NCBI GenBank assembly: GCA_034665745.1
Contig: JAXDJJ010000009.1
Coordinates: 1 to 23,624 of the forward strand
Reading direction: 5' to 3'
DNA length: 23,624 bases
DNA from: JAXDJJ01 sp034665745
Lineage (GTDB): Bacteria > Actinomycetota > CADDZG01 > WHSQ01
Positions 14,436-20,740 of this stretch are shown here, piece after piece. Under the pieces are notes generated by a model that saw nothing but the letters and a program-made list of their open reading frames with translations, had not been told where the DNA came from and ran no database searches. Made by a program: the position numbers and the translations under genes. Each line of letters opens with the position of its first letter. The first letter of the stretch is position 1.

Positions 14436-14489
14436 CAAGCGATGAGGAATCTGTGGGTGGACCAGGCCTTCTTCAGGCCCGAGCCGGAT

Positions 14490-14530
14490 GTAACTCCAGG
14501 GCGGACCCTAGCTTAACTCCAGTAGTTAAG
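14490..14530. promoter_or_regulatory. Direct and inverted repeats, candidate operator of the peptide/XRE-TPR pair
   Basis: TAACTCCAG occurs twice, at 14491-14499 and 14514-14522, 23 bases apart, close to two helical turns. The second copy is also the left arm of a perfect palindrome, CTTAACT-ccagt-AGTTAAG (14512-14530). Counting 14431-14436, the motif [GT]TAACT appears four times in about 100 bases, in both orientations. It lies between two divergent genes, 36 bases before the small peptide ORF, as expected for the binding site of the adjacent HTH protein. I could not pick out convincing -35/-10 hexamers, perhaps because they overlap this array. Confidence 0.55.
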
Positions 14531-14565
14531 TTGCGGCCCTTCGCCCACACGAAAGGGGGTTACGT

Positions 14566-14673
14566 ATGGCGAAACATCTAAGGACGGCGCAGATAGTGCT
14601 GACGGCTGCTGCTCTGTGGATCACGGCCAGCGCGAACTGGCCGCTCAATCTGATCGGCTGGCCAGAGTGTTGA
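14566..14673 (+). CDS. 35-residue secreted-peptide-like small protein (candidate signalling propeptide)
   Basis: An ORF of 35 codons with a well-placed ribosome site (AGGGGG at 14554-14559, six bases before the ATG). The product has a basic start (MAKHLR), a hydrophobic core at residues 10-19 (IVLTAAALWI) and A-S-A at 21-23, a fit to a signal peptidase I site. That would release the 12-residue tail NWPLNLIGWPEC (24-35), rich in Trp and Pro and ending in Cys. It faces the XRE-TPR regulator and sits just upstream of a DUF5317-like membrane protein, with a strong hairpin between them. Third-position GC (about 70 percent of codons) is compatible with real coding. The alternative is a small single-span membrane peptide; a chance ORF seems less likely given the ribosome site and context. 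Confidence 0.6.
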   Translation: MAKHLRTAQIVLTAAALWITASANWPLNLIGWPEC

Positions 14674-14687
14674 TCGTTCCAATCATT

Positions 14688-14711
14688 GCCGGCTCCCTTC
14701 GGGGAGCCGGC
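14688..14711 (+). terminator. UUCG-capped hairpin between the peptide ORF and the DUF5317-like gene
   Basis: A perfect ten-base-pair stem (GCCGGCTCCC paired with GGGAGCCGGC) is closed by a C(UUCG)G tetraloop, one of the most stable RNA hairpins. It begins 14 bases after the peptide stop and ends 23 bases before the next ATG. No T-run follows, so it is not a classical intrinsic terminator. It may be a partial terminator or an mRNA-stabilising element that lets the peptide message accumulate above that of the downstream gene. Confidence 0.65.
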
Positions 14712-14734
14712 GATCGACCCCGATAGGAGGTGAC

Positions 14735-15301
14735 ATGAAGATCCCGATCGTTATCGCGTTAGTAACCGGACTCGCGGCCTTGTGGACCGGTAGATCGTTC
14801 ACCGGGCTGAGCACGTTGCGGTTGCGCCACAGCTGGATCATCTTCGTGGCGCTGGGCGTGCAGGTGTTCTTCGTCGCGTTCCCACCGTCCTGGTTGACCC
14901 CGAGCTCCGCCACGCCGATCTTCGTGCTGACCTTGGCAGCGCCTGCCTTGTTCCTCGCGATGAACCGGCAAGTCGCCGGCATGCTGGTTGTTGCCATCGG
15001 ACTCACCCTGAACTGTCTCGTGATCCTCGCGAACGGCGCGATGCCCGTGTCATCCTCCGCCGCGCGCGTCGCTGGGGCGGAGTTGCTCACCGACACCCGT
15101 CATGTCGAGCATGGAACCCATCTACGGAACGAGACCATGACGGAGGAGACCGTCCTCCCGATCCTGGGTGACGTGATCCCCATGCCCGGGATGAAGTTGG
15201 TCGCGAGCCCGGGGGATCTCATCCTCGCTGCCGGTCTGGTCCAACTCGTCTGGAGCAGGACCACCAAGAGGTCCGGCCGCGCGGAAGCTCTAGCGGTGTA
15301 G
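14735..15301 (+). CDS. DUF5317-like polytopic membrane protein
   Basis: A 188-residue integral membrane protein with about five hydrophobic helices: roughly residues 3-19, 33-50, 59-77, 80-100 and 160-174. A polar loop of about 55 residues lies before the last helix. Motifs that appear conserved in DUF5317 proteins, as I remember the family, are NGAMPVS (100-106), LGDVIPMPG (144-152) and SPGD (158-161). The function of the family is unknown. The ribosome site TAGGAGGTGA (14724-14733) is an almost complete complement of the 16S 3' end, so translation should be strong. It follows the small peptide gene on the same strand and overlaps the convergent pheA by 12 bases. A role in peptide export, processing or sensing would be a guess from position only. 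Confidence 0.75.
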   Translation: MKIPIVIALVTGLAALWTGRSFTGLSTLRLRHSWIIFVALGVQVFFVAFPPSWLTPSSATPIFVLTLAAPALFLAMNRQVAGMLVVAIGLTLNCLVILANGAMPVSSSAARVAGAELLTDTRHVEHGTHLRNETMTEETVLPILGDVIPMPGMKLVASPGDLILAAGLVQLVWSRTTKRSGRAEALAV

Positions 15302-16114
15302 CCCTGCCTTGTATGTCCCCAGGACGCGGGTGAACGTTGCGTGCTCGCTGACCTCAGCCAAAGCTTCGATCATCGGTGGGGCATCCGCGGGCGCTTCGGC
15401 ATCGACATAGAACACGTACTCCCAGGGACGACCACCACGGGGCCGAGACTCGAGTTTCGACAGGCTCAGGTGCCGTTCTGCGAAAGCGCCGAGGCAACGG
15501 TAGAGGGAACCCGAGACGTGACCGACACCGAACACGAGTGAAGTCTTGTCCGGCTCCCCGAGCGGTTCGGGGTTCCGAGAAAGAGCGCCAAAGCGTGTGT
15601 AGTTATCGGGATAGGTCTGGATCCGCTCGGCGAGTAGCTCCAGCCCGTATAACTCGGCCGCCCGGCGAGATGCGATCGCGGCCGTCCGTTCGAGTTTCTC
15701 TTCGAGGATCCTCTTGGCGGCGCCGGCGGTGTCGTACTCGGGCCGGACCTTCGCCGACAACGCAGACAGGAACTCTTCGGACTGCGCGATCGCTTGTGGA
15801 TGGGAGATGACTTCCTCGAGATCGTCGATCGTGGTCCCCGGAAGCGCCATGAGGCAATGATCCACACGCACGACGACCTCGCCAACGAGATGTAGCCCAT
15901 GCTTGAGGAAGAGGTCGTAGGTCTCGTTGATGCTGCCTGCTTGAGAGTTGTCCATCGGAACGAGCCCGAAATCGGCTCGGCCTACCTCGACCGACTCGAA
16001 CACCTTGCGGATCGACGTGTGAGGCTCGCGGACTTCGTCGCCGAAGAGGGCGATAACCGCTTCTTCTGAATACGCCCCCTCGGCACCTTGATACGCGACC
16101 GTTCTATCTGTCAC
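15290..16114 (-). CDS. pheA: Prephenate dehydratase
   Basis: A 274-residue monofunctional prephenate dehydratase, which converts prephenate to phenylpyruvate for phenylalanine synthesis. The fold opens TVAYQGAEGAYSEEA, MDNSQAGSINETYDLF (about residues 72-87) is the periplasmic-binding-protein-like substrate region, and NYTRFGALS contains the essential T-R-F triad. The C-terminal ACT domain has the phenylalanine-binding GHVSGSLYRCLGAF (GALV-like) and KLESRP motifs, so feedback inhibition by phenylalanine is expected. The GTG at 16112-16114 overlaps the stop of the preceding gene as GTGA; a longer in-frame reading overlaps that gene and is not protein-like. Its place at the end of a branched-chain operon is uncommon. 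Confidence 0.96.
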   Translation of the reverse strand: MTDRTVAYQGAEGAYSEEAVIALFGDEVREPHTSIRKVFESVEVGRADFGLVPMDNSQAGSINETYDLFLKHGLHLVGEVVVRVDHCLMALPGTTIDDLEEVISHPQAIAQSEEFLSALSAKVRPEYDTAGAAKRILEEKLERTAAIASRRAAELYGLELLAERIQTYPDNYTRFGALSRNPEPLGEPDKTSLVFGVGHVSGSLYRCLGAFAERHLSLSKLESRPRGGRPWEYVFYVDAEAPADAPPMIEALAEVSEHATFTRVLGTYKAGLHR

Positions 16115-16533
16115 GCAGATGCCACCGTCGCGGTGCGAGCTCGCATGATCCCCAGCACGAACGTCGAGCACAGCGCTTCGAAGGAAGCGTCGATGATGTT
16201 GTCGGACACACACCCAGCATCCCACGACTCTTCGCCGTTGGTCGCTCGGATCAGCACGCGTACGTGTGCCGCGGTGCCCTTCTCTGCGTCGACCACCGAC
16301 ACGCGATAGTCGGACAGTCGCACGTCTGCAAGTTCGGGGAACGCACGCTCAAGACATCGACGCAATGCGTTGTCCAAAGCATGAACCGGTCCCGCGCCCG
16401 ATGCCTGCCGGCGTACGAGTCGATCTCCGATCTGCACCTCGAGAACGGCGTTCGCGGGACTTCGCCCCGGGCCGAGCCGTTCGCTAGACACCGTGTAACC
16501 ACGCGGAAGGAAGTAGGGGTTGCTCATCGTCAT
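16111..16533 (-). CDS. Stand-alone LeuA/CimA-type allosteric regulatory domain protein
   Basis: A 140-residue protein made only of the dimeric regulatory domain normally found at the C-terminus of 2-isopropylmalate and citramalate synthases. VRRQASGAGPVHALDNALRR (about residues 39-58), YRVSVVDAEKGTAAHVRVLI (72-91) and SDNIIDASFEAL (103-114) match the citramalate synthase (CimA) version better than LeuA. No catalytic HMGL barrel precedes it; the leuB gene does. The LeuA of this operon has its own complete regulatory domain. The start ATG at 16531-16533 overlaps the leuB stop as ATGA, and its stop overlaps pheA as GTGA. It may bind leucine or isoleucine and act in trans on a synthase, or be the remnant of a deleted cimA gene. 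Confidence 0.85.
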   Translation of the reverse strand: MTMSNPYFLPRGYTVSSERLGPGRSPANAVLEVQIGDRLVRRQASGAGPVHALDNALRRCLERAFPELADVRLSDYRVSVVDAEKGTAAHVRVLIRATNGEESWDAGCVSDNIIDASFEALCSTFVLGIMRARTATVASA

Positions 16534-17408
16534 AGGGCTACCGACTCCTTCACGGCGAGCGCTTCGAGCATCATCTCGGTGGCACGGATCGCCCCCGTCG
16601 CATCCGCCGTACCGGTGCCGGCGATGTCGGGAGCCGAGCCGTGCACGGGTTCGAACAACCCGACGCACCGTGTGGGCCGGGTCGATACATCCGGATGCAG
16701 GTTCGCGCTCGCAGCCGTCCCTAACCCTCCGGCAAGGCCCGCCGCGAGATCCGAGAGGATGTCACCGAAGAGATTGTCGGTTACGACGACATCGAAACGC
16801 TTGTGGTCGGTGACCAGATGGTAGGCGGCGGCATCCGCATGCTCATAGGAGACATCGATGTCGGGATACTCCGTCGACACTCGGGTAACGACCTCGCGCC
16901 ATAGGTCGCCCGAGTGATTTAGGACGTTGGTCTTGTGCACCCATGTCAATCGACCCGCGCGTGATTTCGCCAGGTCGAACGCGTACCTGACACATCGTTC
17001 GATCGCATGCGCCGTATTCACGTTGACCTCTGCCGCCGAGTCACCGGAACGCCAGCCGAATCCTGCATACAGACCTTCCGTGTTCTCTCTCACGAACACG
17101 AGATCGAGTTCGGGGAAAGGGCGGAGGTTCACGTAGAGATCGAGCTCTTGCCGCAGGCGGAGCAGGATCCCTCTTTCGAGGACACCGTCGGGCACCCGAG
17201 GGTCGCCGATGGCACCGAAGAGCAATGCGTCCGAAGCCGCGATTGTTGCCAGGTCACCCACGCTGAGTAGCTCCCCGCTTGCCAGGTAACGCTCGGCCCC
17301 CGCGTCGATCTGTGTCACCTCAAAGCTCTGTTCGAACTTCTCGAGGGCCGCCGAGATGACTTCGGGTCCGATCCCGTCACCGGGAAGGACCGTGATCCTG
17401 TACGTCAC
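16530..17408 (-). CDS. leuB: 3-isopropylmalate dehydrogenase, unusually short
   Basis: A 292-residue isopropylmalate dehydrogenase, against about 335-360 in most bacteria. The core is intact: PGDGIGPEV (about 9-17), GAIGDPRVPDGVLERGILLRLR (65-86) with substrate arginines, NLRPF, VRENTEG (106-112), VHKTNVL (157-163), TDNLFGDILSD (210-220) and the NAD-binding EPVHGSAPDIAG (253-264). Compared with Mycobacterium LeuB, as I remember it, a loop of roughly 16 residues before VRENTEG is missing and the protein stops about 35 residues early, right after the MMLEAL helix. The GTG at 17406-17408 overlaps the leuD stop (GTGA). The missing end may be a natural trimming or the scar of a deletion next to the orphan regulatory domain. 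Confidence 0.9.
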   Translation of the reverse strand: MTYRITVLPGDGIGPEVISAALEKFEQSFEVTQIDAGAERYLASGELLSVGDLATIAASDALLFGAIGDPRVPDGVLERGILLRLRQELDLYVNLRPFPELDLVFVRENTEGLYAGFGWRSGDSAAEVNVNTAHAIERCVRYAFDLAKSRAGRLTWVHKTNVLNHSGDLWREVVTRVSTEYPDIDVSYEHADAAAYHLVTDHKRFDVVVTDNLFGDILSDLAAGLAGGLGTAASANLHPDVSTRPTRCVGLFEPVHGSAPDIAGTGTADATGAIRATEMMLEALAVKESVAL

Positions 17409-17890
17409 GACGCCAGCCTCTGGGTTACCCACGGGATCAATCCCCCGGCCTCGACGATCTGGACGATGAACGGGGGCAACTCCTCTGCCGTGAAACTCTG
17501 CCCCTTGGTGACGTTGCGGATCGAGCACGATGCGGCATCAACCTCGACCTCGTCGCCATCTTCCGTTGCATCTACCGCGGCCCGGCTGACGAGAACCGGA
17601 AGCCCGGTGTTGATGGCGTTGCGGAAGAAGATGCGGGCGAACGAACCGGCCACAACTGCCGATACCCCTGCAGCTTTCAACGCGATCGGAGCGTGCTCAC
17701 GGCTCGACCCACACCCGAAGTTCTCTCCGGCGAAGACAACATCTCCCGCTCGCACCTGTGCAACGAATCCCGGGTCGAGATCCTCCATCGCATGAGCGGC
17801 AAGGGTGGCCGCGTCGTCGGTGGTTAGGTAGCGCGCCGGAATGATCACATCGGTATCGACGTGATCGCCGTAACGGAAGGCTCTAGCCAA
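17405..17890 (-). CDS. leuD: 3-isopropylmalate dehydratase small subunit
   Basis: A 161-residue small subunit of isopropylmalate isomerase, of the short type seen with the archaeal/thermophile-style LeuC. It carries YGDHVDTDVIIPARYL (about residues 7-22), the substrate-binding GCGSSREHAP (59-68) and FFRNAINTGLPVL (about 87-99). With LeuC it converts 2-isopropylmalate to 3-isopropylmalate. No ATG or GTG fits the fold; a TTG at 17888-17890 is the best start, with a GGAGGGGG ribosome site about six bases upstream. It overlaps leuC by eight bases and leuB by four. Confidence 0.93.
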   Translation of the reverse strand: MARAFRYGDHVDTDVIIPARYLTTDDAATLAAHAMEDLDPGFVAQVRAGDVVFAGENFGCGSSREHAPIALKAAGVSAVVAGSFARIFFRNAINTGLPVLVSRAAVDATEDGDEVEVDAASCSIRNVTKGQSFTAEELPPFIVQIVEAGGLIPWVTQRLAS

Positions 17891-19196
17891 CGAGAACCCC
17901 CTCCCTCGGCGGTGCTTCGGCACGAACCGCAGATGGGTGAACGACCTCGCCGGCAACGGCCGCTGCCATCGCAACCGCGGGATTCGCGAGATAGACCTGA
18001 GCGGTCGGATCGCCCATCCGTCCCACGTAGTTCCGGTTCGAGGTCGAGACACACACTTCATCCGGGCCGAGAACACCCATGTGAGCCCCGAGGCAGGCGC
18101 CACAGGTCGGTGTCGAAACCGAAGCACCTGCTGCCGCGAAGCGATCCAGTAGGCCTTCTTCATTCGCCTGGCGCCACACCCTCTGGGTTGCAGGGATGAC
18201 CATCAGGCGAACCCCGTCGGCGACCTTCTCGTCTCCAAGGACGTGGGCTGCAACGCGCAGGTCCTCGATCCTGGCATTCGTGCACGACCCGATGAACACC
18301 TGATCCACCTTGACTGGTGCGATCTGTGAGACCGGAACCGCTCGGGACGGCAGCGAGGGCCGAGCCACCATCGGTTCGACGGCGCTCGTGTCGATCTCAA
18401 CGACGCGCGCATATTCCGCGTCGTCATCCGATCGATAGACCTCGAAGTCGTTGTGCCTGCCGGTATCCAACTGACGTTCCGCCACATAGTTCAGGGTGAG
18501 CTGGTCGGGTGGGACGATCCCGGACTTCGCGCCCGCTTCGATCGCCATGTTCGTCAGCGTCAGACGTGAGTCCATCGACAGCTCCGCCATGGTGTCGCCG
18601 GTGTGCTCCATCGCCATATAGCTGGCACCGTCGTCGCCGATAGCGGCGATCACCGACAAGATCAGATCTTTGCCCATGATCCACGGCGGGAGGTGGCCGG
18701 AATAGATGACCTTGATCGACTCGGGTACGCGTAACCAGATCTCGCCCAGGGCCCACACCGCTGCTACATCGGTCGAGCCCACTCCGGTCGAAAAGCAACC
18801 GAGTGCGCCGTACGTGCACGAATGAGAATCCGCACCGATGACGATCTGACCGGGGAGCACCAGGGCTTCCTCGGGAAGGAGGATGTGCTCGATACCTCCA
18901 CGGCCGATCTCGAAGTAATGCTCGATGTCGTGTTCCAGCGCGAACGCGCGCATGCGTGACATCAGAGTTGCCGATGCGATGTCCTTGGCCGGTGCGAAAT
19001 GCGACGCGACCAGTGCGATCTTCGAACGATCCCAGACCGTCGGGGCACCCATCTTCTCGAAGGCTCTCGCTGCAGGTGGGGCCGTGACGTCGTTCGCCAT
19101 GGCCAGATCGACCTTGCAGGTAACGATCTCGCCGGTCGCTACCTCGTCGCGACCGCAATGGGCTGCGAGGATCTTCTGCGTGATGGTCTGCCCCAT
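17883..19196 (-). CDS. leuC: 3-isopropylmalate dehydratase large subunit
   Basis: A 437-residue aconitase-family large subunit, in the shorter archaeal/homoaconitase-like LeuC group. The three 4Fe-4S ligands are C305 (FIGSCTNAR), C365 and C368 (PTCGACLGAHMG). GADSHSCTYGALGCFSTGVGS (about residues 121-141; key residues D123, S124, H125) is the conserved substrate region. Its ATG at 19194-19196 shares one base with the leuA stop (TGATG), and the small subunit follows at once with an eight-base overlap. It works with LeuD in the second step of leucine synthesis. Confidence 0.96.
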   Translation of the reverse strand: MGQTITQKILAAHCGRDEVATGEIVTCKVDLAMANDVTAPPAARAFEKMGAPTVWDRSKIALVASHFAPAKDIASATLMSRMRAFALEHDIEHYFEIGRGGIEHILLPEEALVLPGQIVIGADSHSCTYGALGCFSTGVGSTDVAAVWALGEIWLRVPESIKVIYSGHLPPWIMGKDLILSVIAAIGDDGASYMAMEHTGDTMAELSMDSRLTLTNMAIEAGAKSGIVPPDQLTLNYVAERQLDTGRHNDFEVYRSDDDAEYARVVEIDTSAVEPMVARPSLPSRAVPVSQIAPVKVDQVFIGSCTNARIEDLRVAAHVLGDEKVADGVRLMVIPATQRVWRQANEEGLLDRFAAAGASVSTPTCGACLGAHMGVLGPDEVCVSTSNRNYVGRMGDPTAQVYLANPAVAMAAAVAGEVVHPSAVRAEAPPREGVLVG

Positions 19197-20740
19197 CAGG
19201 CGGGCACCCGGTTCCTTGTGCTGAGAGCAACGAGGCGGTTGACCGCCGACAGATAAGCACGAGCCGACGCCTCGACCACATCTGTGGACACGCCTCGGCC
19301 CGTTGCTCGTCGGATCGGTGCTTCATCGCCATCCCCGATCGCAAGGACGATCGTCACATCGCCAAGGGCATCGATACCTCCTGTGACGCTCGACACGGTG
19401 AATGACTCGAGACGAGCTTCCAACCCTGTTGCGCGCTGGATCGCGCCACACGCGGCGTCGATCATCCCGTCGCCGATCGCCGACTCGTCGACGATCTCTC
19501 CGCCATGGTTCAACCGCACGGTTGCGGTGGGAGACATATGGGTCCCACCGGCGACCTGGATCGAGATCAACTCGAACGCCTCGTCCTCGGCCCCCAGCTC
19601 GTCGACGACGATCGCTTCGAGATCGATGTCGGTGATCCTGATCTTGCGATCCGCCAAGGCCTTGAAGCGGGTGAAGGCTCGTTGAGCTTCTTCGGGGCCA
19701 AGCGAGAAGCCGAGCTCCTCCAAGGCCTTGAAGAACGCGTGACGACCGGAGTGCTTTCCGAGGACGAGCCGGGAACCCTCGAGGCCTACGTCGACCGGAT
19801 CCATGATCTCGTAGGTCGTGCGCTCGACCATCACGCCGTGCTGGTGGATACCGGCTTCGTGCGCGAACGCGTTGGCGCCCACGATCGCCTTGTTCGGTGG
19901 CACCGGGTATCCGGTCAGCATCGAAACAAGGCGCGAGGTCCGAGCGATCTCACGCGTTTCGATGTGCGTGTCGATCCCTCTAGACGCCGTGCGCGTCCTA
20001 AGGGCCATAACTATCTCTTCCAACGAGCAATTGCCTGCGCGCTCGCCGATGCCGTTGACCGCTACCTCGACCTGCCGAGCACCCGCCTCGATCCCGGCCA
20101 GGGCATTCGCGACCGCGAGGCCGAGGTCGTCGTGGGTGTGCACGCTCCAGATCACATCGCCCTGTACCTCGTCCACTAGGAAGCGCAACAGGGCCGCGAA
20201 CTCCTCGGGCAACGCGTAGCCGACGGTGTCGGGAAGGTTCAGTGTGGTCGCTCCGGCTAGCCGTGCGGCATTGAATACCTCGGCGAGGAACACCGGGTCC
20301 GAACGGGTCGCATCCTCACAGGAGAACTCGACGTCGTCTACGGACGCCCGTGCTCGGGTCACGGCCCCGGAGGCTGCCTCCAACACCTGGGCAGGTGTCA
20401 TCCGCAGCTTCGCCGTCATGTGGATCTCGCTGGTGGCGATGAACGTGTGGATCCGAGGACGGTGCGCGACCGAGATCGCGTCGAGAGCACGGTCGATATC
20501 AGCCGGGTCCGTCCGCGCCAGGGCCGCGATCACAGGACCCCGTACGGACGATGCGATCGCCCGCACCGCGTCCCACTCGCCGTCCGAAGAGACCGGGAAG
20601 CCTGCCTCGATCACGTCGACACCAAGGCGGGCGAGCTGTTCCGCGATCTCGACCTTCTCCTTGAGGTTCAGGGAGATGCCCGGCGACTGCTCCCCGTCAC
20701 GAAGGGTCGTGTCGAAGATACGGATGTCGTCTACAGCCAC
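19196..20740 (-). CDS. leuA: 2-isopropylmalate synthase
   Basis: A 514-residue synthase, the typical length of bacterial LeuA. The catalytic barrel begins IFDTTLRDGEQSPG (metal ligand D10), carries the metal-binding HTHDDLGLAVANAL (H201, H203), and GIGERAGNCSLEEIVMAL (about 230-247). The C-terminal leucine-sensing domain (about 385-510) includes GGTHMSPTATVRL and GRGVSTDVVEASARAYLSAVNRL, as in LeuA rather than CimA. It condenses acetyl-CoA with 2-oxoisovalerate, the committing step of leucine synthesis, and should be feedback-inhibited by leucine. The start is GTG at 20738-20740, inside the last codons of ilvC (ten-base overlap); upstream in-frame sequence is ilvC in another frame. Confidence 0.96.
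   Translation of the reverse strand: MAVDDIRIFDTTLRDGEQSPGISLNLKEKVEIAEQLARLGVDVIEAGFPVSSDGEWDAVRAIASSVRGPVIAALARTDPADIDRALDAISVAHRPRIHTFIATSEIHMTAKLRMTPAQVLEAASGAVTRARASVDDVEFSCEDATRSDPVFLAEVFNAARLAGATTLNLPDTVGYALPEEFAALLRFLVDEVQGDVIWSVHTHDDLGLAVANALAGIEAGARQVEVAVNGIGERAGNCSLEEIVMALRTRTASRGIDTHIETREIARTSRLVSMLTGYPVPPNKAIVGANAFAHEAGIHQHGVMVERTTYEIMDPVDVGLEGSRLVLGKHSGRHAFFKALEELGFSLGPEEAQRAFTRFKALADRKIRITDIDLEAIVVDELGAEDEAFELISIQVAGGTHMSPTATVRLNHGGEIVDESAIGDGMIDAACGAIQRATGLEARLESFTVSSVTGGIDALGDVTIVLAIGDGDEAPIRRATGRGVSTDVVEASARAYLSAVNRLVALSTRNRVPA

Noticed and set aside
14465..14479. GGCCT-n5-AGGCC inverted repeat in the XRE-TPR/peptide gap
   Set aside because: Only five pairs and GC-rich; much weaker than the TAACT array nearby, so not listed as a feature.
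14566..14673. AgrD-like thiolactone peptide with the DUF5317-like protein as AgrB
   Set aside because: The Cys is the last residue, so no ring of the AgrD type can form, and I see no AgrB protease Cys/His signature in the membrane protein.
18424..19344. 306-codon open frame in a second minus-strand frame over leuC
   Set aside because: It is Arg/Ser/His-rich shadow translation of leuC; leuC itself has all its cysteine ligands.
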